IMG/VR virus record: IMGVR_UViG_3300043419_000448
Coordinates: 1-64,000 of that record
Origin: a virus
Reading direction: 5' to 3' (one strand)
Length of the DNA: 64,000 nucleotides
Part shown: positions 7,301 to 18,200 of the stretch, one piece after another
Layout: every line of letters begins with the position of its first letter
Numbering within the stretch: the stretch's first letter is position 1
Translations under genes and position numbers: made by a program
Notes under the pieces: generated by a model
Database searches by the model: none
The model's input: only the letters and a program-made list of their open reading frames with translations
Told to the model about the DNA's origin: nothing

Positions 7301-10300
7301 TAAACTACCTCACTTAAAAATACTGTCATGCTTGGTCCATCTGAACTCTTTGAATAGTCTATATTATATACTACAAACCTTGTTGAAGGAGAAGATGCCA
7401 TGTTTATTCCATTTTCTTCATAGTCAAGCGTAACAATATCTCCTAGTTGAATTGTTGGGATTGCAAATATCTGCACACCAACAGAAATTCTTGGCTTTGT
7501 TATTTTTTCAACTAACCATTTCATTAGACTGGTTGCTTCATCGTACGACTGAATATATGGAGTACTTAGAGAAAAATCTTTCTTACCGTAAGTCATGCGA
7601 CTTAACTTTATATCTTGATAGTCTTGCTTAAACTTATAAGGGTTTGATATTAATTTATCAGAAACAAATTGAGGGTTAGAGGTTGTGGTGTTTTTATTAA
7701 AATAATCATCAACACTTAGCCTATTGTCAGACTGCTGTGTAAATGTTACACCTTGCACTCTTAGATAGTTTCCAGTAGTCTCATCTAAACTGATTGCTGT
7801 ATCTGTTGAGTTGAAGATAATAAACTCTGCCCCATACGATCCCGCTCTAAATCCAGAAACAACGTATCCCTTAATCTTATTAAATGTAGGGGATATCTTT
7901 GCTGTAAGCGCTGGAAAAGCCTTGTCATATTTAAAATTAAATATTGCTGCTTCTCTCATAATGCTTCCAAACTCTTCAAAATATATGTTGTACTTTGGTG
8001 CTTCAGATGCTCCTATGCCAGAAAGATATGTGTCCTGGATCAATCCGCTAAGGGCATACTTTCTAAATGACTCATTTGCATCGATATCAGAATCTCCAAA
8101 AACAGAATTTACTGGAGCGCCCAAAGAGAAGGTTGTGTTTTGTGAATAGTTGTTGCAAAGTGCATAAACATTTTCAAACATTATTCTAGACGACCCTCTT
8201 GAAAATAGCGCTAGGTTTGAATAAACTGGAAGCGGATCAAGGTCATCTACAGTTTTAATTAGTTTACCATTTAGATATAAATAAAACCTTCTTAACTTTC
8301 CAATATCCTCATACTCTGCTGCAAGGTCATAGACAGTTGAATTTTCTTCTGCAACAATTCTTGCTTGACCAGTAAACTTTCCATCGTCTACAGTAATTTC
8401 TCCAAGACCTTCCCAAAGTTTAATTGGGATAGCCTTGCCACCTTCTGATTTAATCTTATAAAAGAAAACATTGCTAACGCTTTGTCTTTCATCTTTAGAT
8501 AAATTGCCTAGGCCCAGTGCTGCTATTTCAAAATAGTACCCAACGTTTGTTGTTGGATTTAGCATGAATGAAAGACCTCCAGAGCCTCCAGAGACATTTA
8601 TATTTTTATCTGGTGTGCTCCCATTAACAACATACATAGTAGTAGACCCGTTAGATGTCTGGCCTCTATCTTCATTGTTTTCTATTTTACCAACAATTCT
8701 CATTCTGGTTCCAAAGTGCTTATACTTTTTTTCTTCTAGTGACTTAGAAACATAAGAAATAAAGTCTCTTGGCTTTTCTTTTGTTGTAAAGTTTGGTCCA
8801 GTTAGAGAAAGAGCAGATGACTGAAGCGTTCCTGTTGGGACAGGATTTGCTGTACTAACTTCTCCTGTAAAAGAAGTTGACATAAAGTTTTTAATAATAC
8901 CACTTCTAGAAGAAGTCTTTGCTAGAGCGTCAGATGAAACTCCAGACTCTGTTAACTTGCCAGCCGATGCAACCGTTGTTGTTGGTAACGTTAAATTCTT
9001 TTCAAATAGGTATTGAGATGACATAGAGCATCCCTTAACATTGTCATCAGATTTCCAGTAGTCAGATATTCCAGCACTATGTGCTACAACAGTAGTTCCA
9101 AACTGACCACGACCATGCTTTTGAACTGGTCCATTTTGAAGTTTTACAACACCATCTTTTTCAAAATACTTTGGCTCAGAATATATTCTAACTAGTCCTG
9201 TTGGATATATCTTACCATTAAAAGGAAGTTTGGCAAAATAATTTTGATAGTCTTCAGTTGATGTTATCCATACGTTGCCGAACCCAGAAACATTATATTG
9301 AACTGCATCATACTTGATCACTTCTCCCTGAGAATAAAAGTATCCATTGTATCTTGTGATCCAGTATGCTGCTTCGCCAAGACTAAAGGTATTGTTTATC
9401 ATAACGTTGTTCTTTACTTCTGGAACGGCTGCAGATAGGTTTGACGTAAGGGGAATAGCGCTAAGGACATATGATGACTGAGTGCCAACCTCATTATTAA
9501 TAGACTTTGTGTTTTGAGTTCCAGCAACCTCCCAGAGGAGGACTGGCTTATAGGTATAGTACCTCTCATCATCGACAAGGCTTGCCTGTCTAAGAGATCC
9601 GATAGATCTTTGAATGTATCGTGTACTATAGTTAATTACGCCATCATTGTATGCCGCATTTTCTTGAGTTGATACAGAAATAACATTTGCCAACTTAGGC
9701 TTATTTGTTTTGTTTGCTATCTTTCCATCTTGCACAAAATCTTTTGTCCCACTTAAGGCAAAGGTTGTAGGTCTTTCTGATATGCTTGGCATAATATAAT
9801 TCTTGCTCATCATTACAAAATTATTATACTCGTCAAAGAACATTGCTGTCTGAGTTGAAACAGCCAAGTCTTGAAGCACTTGAGCAACGCTAGTATCTGG
9901 ACCAACAAAGAAGTACGGAATAATTATTTCTTTTTCATTAGCAACTCTTTTAAATGTATAGTTAGAAAATCCAATATGGTCTAGCAACAACGATACTGCA
10001 GAACTAACAGAAACTTCTGTCATTAAAATCTCAGGAGCAGTTATTGATTCAAGGTACCAATACAGGTCTCTCAAATTTATTGATACCTGCTTTGTCATTA
10101 AGTCTTGCTTTGGAAATGAGTCAGAGTATAATGTTTTAATTGGAACATAGTAATCCCACCCATCTACATCAACTATAACCTCATAGAACTTAAACTGAAC
10201 ATGTCTTGCAATATATTTTGCAATAATGCTTGTAGAGTTATTTGGATTAAATGCTTGATCATGATCAAAAATTGTTATGCTTCCATTTGACGCTATGAGT

Positions 10301-11589
10301 TGTCCAACTGGCAAACCAGATATTCCTAGGTCTGAAGCGCTTTTGTTTACAGAGTATTCTAGAGTTTTGTCAGAAACATTTAAAACAAGTCTTGGAGATA
10401 TTTCTATAAGATCAAATGTAGAGTCTTTTTTGTTCATAGTCTCTACTACAATTCTAATTCCACTAAGGTAATCAAACTCTCTGAACTGTTTCTTACCATC
10501 TAGAGTTTTAATAAAAACATCTGGAGATGTTGCATCTATTACAAAGTTTGTTAGTCTATCTACAGTCTCATCCTGAATGTACCAACCATACTTTGGATTA
10601 ACTTCAACATACTTTATGCCGTCCCAAATATGGTAGACACCAGTGTCGTTACTATTGGCTTTGATAAGGTAGGCATAGCCAATAACAGACTGCTCTGGAA
10701 GCAGATCTTTGCTAGTGTATGTTTCTGCTAATACAAAACTTGATCTCCACTCTTCTGGAATAATTAGTCCGTAAGCAATTTCCACATACCCATCACTCTT
10801 GATTACTGATGAACCATCTCTCCTTCTAATTGATGGATCGAAAGATATTATATTTTCCCAGTTGCCATCTTTTAAAAACTGTATCTTCCACTTGCTAGGA
10901 GTTTTTTGATTTAGTTCTCCGTAGAAAGGATCTACATATGAACCAGTTGGTGATGAGAATGGTCCTAGGTTTTCTGTTCCTGTATGTGTTTGCATTTTAA
11001 CTACAACACGATTTGCTGGAATCTTTTCTTTATAAACAACAAAAGGAACTGCATCCTCTATAGAGTACTGAGATCCACGAACATTTGAAGCAATGCCGTA
11101 CTCTTCTCCAGACTCTGTTCTGTAAGATGTCCAATACTTAAACTTGTCATTTTTATCTGGCATATAGTATCTAGGTCTATCTGCCATAACTAGGTTAGGG
11201 TGATGCAGTTTTCCATTTTCAAAAAACACTGCCTTATTTATTCCAGACCTAGGACGGAACTGGCCAAAACATTCTTCTAGTGAGTAAAGTGTTTGTAATT
11301 TTTCTTTTTTACTTAACAAGGTTGTAGGGATATCGTCGTTGTCAAATGTTCCATCAATAACAACATCTGCGTCTGTTGCTCCTGTATAAAAGTTTCCTGC
11401 ATCATTAACATCAAAACTTGTTGGCAAAGAAGAATATACAGACGTTGTTTGTGTTGGTCTATATCGATAGTTTCCTATTTGCTTTATGTTTGTAGGAATA
11501 TTCATATTCCATTCAGCAGTTATGATTGACTTATTTCTTATTGTTGGAGATGTCTCTAAGAAATTTTGTAAGTCTTTGTCCTCAAACAT
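7300..11589 (-). CDS. Large tail-tip protein (central baseplate/minor tail protein)
   Basis: This protein has 1429 residues. Its place two genes after the tape measure, following a distal-tail-like gene, matches the Tal-like or central tail-tip protein that forms the hub and carries host-facing domains. The N-terminal 600 residues are beta-rich with segments recalling tail-hub domains (LDHIGFSNYTFKRV, VAQVLQDLAVSTQTAMFFDE). A concanavalin/LamG-like sandwich appears around residues 1000-1140 (FTGQARIVAEENSTVYDLAA, RRFYLYLNGKLIKTV), which may bind glycans. No peptidoglycan hydrolase motif is evident. Confidence 0.7.
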   Translation of the reverse strand: MFEDKDLQNFLETSPTIRNKSIITAEWNMNIPTNIKQIGNYRYRPTQTTSVYSSLPTSFDVNDAGNFYTGATDADVVIDGTFDNDDIPTTLLSKKEKLQTLYSLEECFGQFRPRSGINKAVFFENGKLHHPNLVMADRPRYYMPDKNDKFKYWTSYRTESGEEYGIASNVRGSQYSIEDAVPFVVYKEKIPANRVVVKMQTHTGTENLGPFSSPTGSYVDPFYGELNQKTPSKWKIQFLKDGNWENIISFDPSIRRRDGSSVIKSDGYVEIAYGLIIPEEWRSSFVLAETYTSKDLLPEQSVIGYAYLIKANSNDTGVYHIWDGIKYVEVNPKYGWYIQDETVDRLTNFVIDATSPDVFIKTLDGKKQFREFDYLSGIRIVVETMNKKDSTFDLIEISPRLVLNVSDKTLEYSVNKSASDLGISGLPVGQLIASNGSITIFDHDQAFNPNNSTSIIAKYIARHVQFKFYEVIVDVDGWDYYVPIKTLYSDSFPKQDLMTKQVSINLRDLYWYLESITAPEILMTEVSVSSAVSLLLDHIGFSNYTFKRVANEKEIIIPYFFVGPDTSVAQVLQDLAVSTQTAMFFDEYNNFVMMSKNYIMPSISERPTTFALSGTKDFVQDGKIANKTNKPKLANVISVSTQENAAYNDGVINYSTRYIQRSIGSLRQASLVDDERYYTYKPVLLWEVAGTQNTKSINNEVGTQSSYVLSAIPLTSNLSAAVPEVKNNVMINNTFSLGEAAYWITRYNGYFYSQGEVIKYDAVQYNVSGFGNVWITSTEDYQNYFAKLPFNGKIYPTGLVRIYSEPKYFEKDGVVKLQNGPVQKHGRGQFGTTVVAHSAGISDYWKSDDNVKGCSMSSQYLFEKNLTLPTTTVASAGKLTESGVSSDALAKTSSRSGIIKNFMSTSFTGEVSTANPVPTGTLQSSALSLTGPNFTTKEKPRDFISYVSKSLEEKKYKHFGTRMRIVGKIENNEDRGQTSNGSTTMYVVNGSTPDKNINVSGGSGGLSFMLNPTTNVGYYFEIAALGLGNLSKDERQSVSNVFFYKIKSEGGKAIPIKLWEGLGEITVDDGKFTGQARIVAEENSTVYDLAAEYEDIGKLRRFYLYLNGKLIKTVDDLDPLPVYSNLALFSRGSSRIMFENVYALCNNYSQNTTFSLGAPVNSVFGDSDIDANESFRKYALSGLIQDTYLSGIGASEAPKYNIYFEEFGSIMREAAIFNFKYDKAFPALTAKISPTFNKIKGYVVSGFRAGSYGAEFIIFNSTDTAISLDETTGNYLRVQGVTFTQQSDNRLSVDDYFNKNTTTSNPQFVSDKLISNPYKFKQDYQDIKLSRMTYGKKDFSLSTPYIQSYDEATSLMKWLVEKITKPRISVGVQIFAIPTIQLGDIVTLDYEENGINMASSPSTRFVVYNIDYSKSSDGPSMTVFLSEVV

Positions 11590-12221
11590 TATACCTCTTC
11601 CAAGGTAACTGAGACGTTCCAGTAATCAAAATTGGTGCCTCTTTTTTCTACAGAGTATGAAAAACTTGATATAAACATTTCTACTATCTGGTTATACTCG
11701 CCCAGGTGATTGTATGGAGCATCAGTACCTTTAAAATTTCCTTTTTTGTCATATGATAGGAAAACCCAGAAAGAACCCTTGTGTCCTTCATACCACTCTA
11801 GCATGTCTGCTCCACCTGCACCACCATCTGTTGTGTATGACTTGTGAGGGGATCTTCCAGTTGTTGTATTAAAGTCTGGGATGTTAGCATGAGATCTTGA
11901 CGGAATCATGTTCCAACTAGTACTTATCTTAATCTTATCTGCTGTGTGATATGATCTCATTCGTCCATTGATCATTCTCTCCCGCTTTTCAATACGCTCA
12001 TCTGAAAAGTCTAATGGGCTTCTATTGTCATCTGTAAGCATTAAGAACTGATCTATTAATCCTGGATCTTCTTCATTTGAAGTATCTGCGCCAACCTCAA
12101 AACCGTAAGGGATGTGTAAACTGTTTATGAGAGTTCCAGAATTTTCAGACCAGAGCATACCGCTAGGCCTTCTATACTTCTTACGACTTTGCATGTAGGT
12201 GAATCTTGGATCATCGACCAT
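11589..12221 (-). CDS. Distal tail-like minor tail protein
   Basis: This protein has 210 residues and lies directly after the tape-measure gene, with an 11 nt overlap at its start and a one-base junction with the next gene. This is where siphoviruses encode the distal tail protein that joins tube and tip. Segments such as HKGSFWVFLSYDKKGNF and a beta-rich C-terminus (DYWNVSVTLEEV) fit a structural virion protein. No family motif is recognised. Confidence 0.6.
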   Translation of the reverse strand: MVDDPRFTYMQSRKKYRRPSGMLWSENSGTLINSLHIPYGFEVGADTSNEEDPGLIDQFLMLTDDNRSPLDFSDERIEKRERMINGRMRSYHTADKIKISTSWNMIPSRSHANIPDFNTTTGRSPHKSYTTDGGAGGADMLEWYEGHKGSFWVFLSYDKKGNFKGTDAPYNHLGEYNQIVEMFISSFSYSVEKRGTNFDYWNVSVTLEEV

Positions 12222-15200
12222 TTATGTTTACCCCCCTTACTCTTCTGTCATCAACTTGCTTAATTGTCGACATTACTGCCTGTGCAATTTCATTTGGATT
12301 AGCATTTGTCTTTGCATTAACAGTTAATGTATATGTATTATTATACACTGCCCCGCTAGTTGCATCCCCACTATTAATCTTTTTAAGGTTATCTACGCCG
12401 TATGAATCAACTGCATACTTACTCATTACAAATTCTCCTGGAGTTAGCATTGCTGGAACTGTATCTGTTCCTCTTGCAAACCCACCTTCAGCAAAATACT
12501 TTGGAACCATTCCGCCAGAACTCAAGTATCCAAGTGCTTGCTTTCTTGCTGAAACAATCTGTGCAGATGTTAGAGGAGTGCTTGGGGCAACTGCTGCTAA
12601 GTTTTTCATCAATGAGACGGTTGCTGCTTCGGCAGCATCAGTATTTCCTGCCTTCTGCATTGACTGAATTGCTGGGATTGCTGTGTTTAATATTGTTGAT
12701 CTTGCTGCTGATACTGCAGTAGGATTATTTGCAGCCTTTGCTGCAGCCTCTGCTGCTGCCTTCTCTGCTGCTTCTCTTGCTGACTTCTGTTCTGCAGTTT
12801 CTCCAGTAGAAGCAGGAACAACATATGCTCCTGCAGTTGGATCATTTCCAATTGTCTTCTGATCCTTGTAGCCCTGAATTAATTTGCCCTGAGTGCTTAT
12901 TGCGAGTTGCATAGACTCTACAAACTTTGCACTTGAAATCATTGCAAGGTCTACTTGATTCTTAATTGCTTCCCATGCATCCTTAGTTTTGCCAAGTACT
13001 GTAATTCCTTCGATATCCTTATCTAGTTGAATCTGTCTTAGGCGAATGAACTCTTGTGCTGGCTCAATCTTATCTTCTTCAATCTTAAAAATTTCATCTT
13101 GTAGTTTCTTAATATCTGCTTCAAGTTCTTGTCTGGTTCTGTATGTTTTTGTAACAGGGTCGTAGGCTTTTACTCCAGATAACTCAAACTGTCTAGATTG
13201 CTCGATGGCATCCTTTTGTTTTGTTACTGCTTCTGCTGCCTGCTGCGCTCTCATATCTTGCGCTGCTCGTGCTGCTGCTGCGATGTCTCCTGATGTCAAG
13301 GCTTCTGCTAATGTTAGTTGTCCCTTTTGCTGGTTAGAAATAGCAGCGTTTGCTTTTTCTACTTCATCTAAAGCCTTTATTCTTTCATCGTACTTCTGAT
13401 TAATCTTTTCTTCTTGATCTGCCACAGCCCTTAGTGCTGCTTCTTTATCATCAATCTTATACTGGGCTGCTGCGATTTCGTTTTGAGCATCTTCAATTAT
13501 CTGAGCATTACCCTTTGTGTCCAACTTGAACTTAATTTGAAGTGCTTGCTCTTGGACATCAAATGATTCCATAGCGTTGCCAAACCCTTCATTAAATAGG
13601 TCTGACATGAATTCAACAGTATTCTTTAACTGATTTAGTCTTTCATTAAAATCATTTACAAGTTTGTTAAGTTCGTTTTGTGCACTAACAATAAGTTCTT
13701 TATCTGCTCCGCTATTAATTCTCTTCTGAACAAGTGCTTCTTGTGTAGCAATAGCGCTTTCCATGGCCTTTAGATTTTCATCGGAACCAATGGCAACTGC
13801 TGTCTCTGTGCTATATTTTGCTCTTAGTCTATTTTGCTGAGTAACATCTTTCTTAAACTGTGCAATATCAGTCTTAACTCCAGAAACGGCTGCTGCCTTT
13901 TCTTGTGCTGCAGTTAGTGCCTTATACTTTGTAACTAATGACTTTAGTGTCTTATCGTTTACTCCATTAGCAATTGCCTGAGCAATAGTCTTGTCTGTTA
14001 TTAAATCATACGCATTTGCTACTGGAACCCCAAGTCCCGCTATTCTATCAAATGCTCTAGTCTGATTATCAAGAGCCTTAGACTCTTCCTCCATGCTAGA
14101 GTTCCAATCACCCATAGCAATTGAGTTCATGGCCTCCTGAATATTCTTAGCATCTCTCTTAAGTCCAATGATGTTGCCCTTATTATCAAACTTAAATAGT
14201 GAGTTCTTTCTCTTCTCGTATTCCTTTGGATCCATACCTACGATCATTTCAATAAAGTCTTGGCTACCACCTAGTTTTCTAATGTCGTTCTCTATACCGC
14301 TGAACACATCGATGGTCTTGCTGCCACCAAAGAGGCCATCTAAAGCCTTGCGAGAGGCGCTCCAGCCCTCTGTGACCTTGATCTGGTTCTTTCTTACGTC
14401 CCTAAGTTTCTTCACTAAGTCGTCAAGAGGAGATGCTTCTACCTTTGCCTTTTCTGTAGTTCCACCGCCTGTTGCTGGTGCATTAGTGTTTACTTGAACA
14501 TTATCTGTTACAGCCTTATTTCCTTGAGATTCTATATACTTCTGTACAATATAAGACTTGCTACCCTTTATGTTCTGGTTTTCTTTGCGCCATGCCTTGA
14601 AGTCTTCGCTTTCAAGAATCTTAGCCTCTGGAACATTTATTAGTGTAGAAATTGTTGTTGTATACACCTTTTGCTGATCTTCTGTCAATGTGTTGAAGTA
14701 TGCCTCATCAAATGCTGCAGTCCCCTTAACCTCTGGCATAATTTCATAAACAAGTTTTGCTGTAAGATCTTTGCTTCCTTCAATACTATCAAGCATTTTA
14801 TTTAATTTTTCGTATGCTTCTTTGTTCTTTGGGTCTGTATAGTAACTGACCATAACTGCAGATGGAATTACTGTGTTAAGGTTATTCAACTTGATAATAT
14901 TTTTTGTAAAATCAAGTGCGTCAGATTCTTTTTCAAATGCCTCTACTCTTGTAATAAATTGTGTTTGAACTTTCTTATCAACAACATCGTCTGAGCCAAG
15001 AATATTCTGCGCTGCAACACCAATAGATTCAGATGTTGCTCCACTAAACTTTGTGATAATATTCATCATCTTTGGAGCAATGTCTTTATTCTCTGCTGCT
15101 AGACCAAGTAGGGTTCTGAATACTGCTGGAGGGATATCTCCACTTGCCATCTTTGCTTGAATTAGATACTCTTGACCGCTATCAATTAAACCATCACTTC

Positions 15201-18200
15201 TTAAGTTTTTGGCTTGTTCATTAACAACATCTACATATGCTAATTGATTTGGGTCATTTTTATATCTTGCAGTGGTTGCTTTTTTCATTCCACCCATCAT
15301 TGCTTCTTGAAGACCACCAGCATTATTATACTGAGAAACAATGTCTCCCTGTAGTTTACCCTGAACAGTAGTTAGTTTATCTCGTTCTTTAATATATTTT
15401 GTTTGCATTTCATTGGCTTCATTAATCTTGCCTTGTAATCTTAACTCTTCTATTTTCTTCTGATAGTACATATCAAAAGAATCAAGCATCTGCTTGTTTT
15501 GTTCTAATGCAATCTTTGAGTCTACCGCTGCTGCTGCGCCAAGAGTACCTGCTTGCTTTGCAAATTTCTTTGATGCAAAGAATGCACCGATTCCTCCTAC
15601 TGCTGCACCAATACCTGCTCCAATTGTTGCTCCAATTCCTGCCGTAATAACAGCAAGTGGTCCGCCGACGGCACCTAGAGCGCCTCCAATCATTCCGCCA
15701 ATTCCTGCACCTGCTGCTGCGCCACCGAGTGCTGATGCACCGATACCAGCAACCTGCATAGTCTTTTGCCCAGCAAGTTTTGTTATTGGTCCGCCTAAAC
15801 CTCCACCACCATTTTTTGCATTATCTGCAGTTGCTTTCATGTTTTTAGAATTTTGAGCAATCATATCAATTCTTACCTGAAGAGGATTCTTGTCAAGATT
15901 TTCACCATTTGGACCAAGCAGTGACTCCATCTGAGCAATTACTTTAAGACCAATAGACATATCTCCAGCCTGTCTTGCTGCATTCATTGCTAGACTCTTT
16001 GCTTGCCCCATATCTATAGCACCAGACATTATAGATGCTGTTAGTTGTCCACTTAGATCTTTTGCTGCTATATTACCTTTACCTGCAGCATTTTGTTCTG
16101 AAATTCTTTTTGTAAGCGCTTTTCCTTCTTCTGTTTGGATAAATGCTTCTCCATATGAAGTCTTTCCAGTTGCTGGGCCAAGCATTTGGAAGGAGTTTCT
16201 TCTTCTCATATCCATCTGCTCTGATGCTGTAACCTTACCGCTAAACTTTGCAATACTATCTATTGCAGATGTGGAACCCTTAAACTTTTCTCCTTCTTCT
16301 AAAACCTTATTTGCTGCTTTATCAAATGCCATTCTTAATGCAACAAATGATCCAACAGTTGCTGTAAGTCCAATAGCAAGTGCTGCTGCAGGGCTCTTCA
16401 ACATTGGAGCAATCATAGACAAGCCCATTAACGGCATCATTAACTGTTGAGAAATCTCTCCGACTTTTCCTCCAGCCATAGAGCCAATCATTGTTGCTCC
16501 TGAAGCAATTCCTAGTGCACCACCAACACCCATTCCTGGTTTCTTTCCTGCATCTATTCTTGCCTGTGTTTTGGCTGCTCTTTTCTCTCCATATGCTTGA
16601 ATTCTTCCACGAGGACTTCTTGCATATGCATCTGCCTGTGCTTTGGCTGCTGCTCTTTCAGAAATTATTTGCTGACGATATGCTGCCTTTTCTGCAATAG
16701 CACTTCTCTTTGCTCGTAATTGCTCTTGGCGACGAAGCGACTTTGCATCAGCATCAATAGGGCCTGTGCCGTACAGTCTAGTCTTAGACGCTGCTATCTT
16801 TGCCTGAGTTCTTGCCTCTGCTCTTTGACGCTTTTCTTGTTGACGGCGAAGGGACTTTGCTTCTGCATCTACTGGACCCATGCCATATAACATAGTCCTT
16901 GAGGCTGCTGCTGCAGACTGAGAAAGTGTTGTTCCAATATTTGCACCAACTGCTTTTGCTTCTGCTACTGATCCTCTTGCTCCATCAATTATTGCTGTTG
17001 AAACTGAAGACATTGATTCTGGAGCATCTGCAAATCCAGGTCTAATAACTTTACCAACTCTAACTCTCTTAGGCTTTTGAACGACTCTCTGGTTTTCTTT
17101 AGGCTCTTCCATGACTCGTGTATCTTTTGGACTTCCAGAAGACGACTTAACATTTGCAGGTTTTCTCTTTGTTTTTGGCTTTGTTAGTTTTCCAGTCTTC
17201 TTATCCTCAAGCATTTCATCTGGCTTAACAACAATAGATGAATGAAGTTTGTGTATCTTCTTCCAGTCAACTTTGAGTCCTGCCTCAAGCCTATCGACCA
17301 TTGCCTTGTATACTGGCTTTTCTTCAGGAGACAAATCAAAACTTGCTACCGTCTTCTTTAGTTTTGGAAGAACCCTATTGATCTCAGCCTTCATTGCCTT
17401 ATCGTATTCTTCTGCACTCATTCCCTTTGCAATCTGGAATGTTTCTTCAGCAAAGAACTTTTTACGTCCCTTTACTGGCTGGTCTATACCAAGGTTTATT
17501 CTTGCTTGCTCTTCCATTGATGGAAGGTTTGCTGCAAAGTCTCTCTTACCAGAAGCAGTTCCAAACACTCCTGCTGGTCCAACATCTGCAAGTATGTTTC
17601 CAGAAAGGTTTCCTCTTCCTAGGTCTTTGTCTGCACGAAGTGCTGCAGCAACATTTTGCTTAATGTACTCTTCTTTAGTAAACTTGTTTGACATCTTTGA
17701 TGGATCAAACTTTGGATCAAATGCAGACTCAAGAGCAAACATCTTCTTGCCAGTTATTGGGTCTTCAATGATTCTTAACTTTTGGTCTGGAGCATCTAGT
17801 CCATGAACATCTCTAGCAATCTGTGTTGCTCTCTGTTCTGCTAGTGCTGATCTTTCGTCAATCATTGGCTTTACATATACTTTTTTACCATCCGCTGTTT
17901 CATAAACTCCAGAAGCGTCTCTTGCTGCTATATTGCTAAATCCGCCTCCAGTTGCTAAATGTTTTGCATAGGTAGTTATTGGTCTACCCTTGATTTCTTC
18001 TGGGCCCAGACCATCTAGAACACGTCGTGCTGCTTCAAGAACTTTCTTCTTTGCTTGTCCACCAATTTTAACTGAGCCTGAAGATCCATCAGATCTACCT
18101 GTCTGCCACTTCTCTCCGTCTAGAACTCCACTGTTAAATCCTTTTCGTATTGGATAAGGAGGCTTTGTACTTACTTCTGGTCTTTCAAATGCAACGATAT

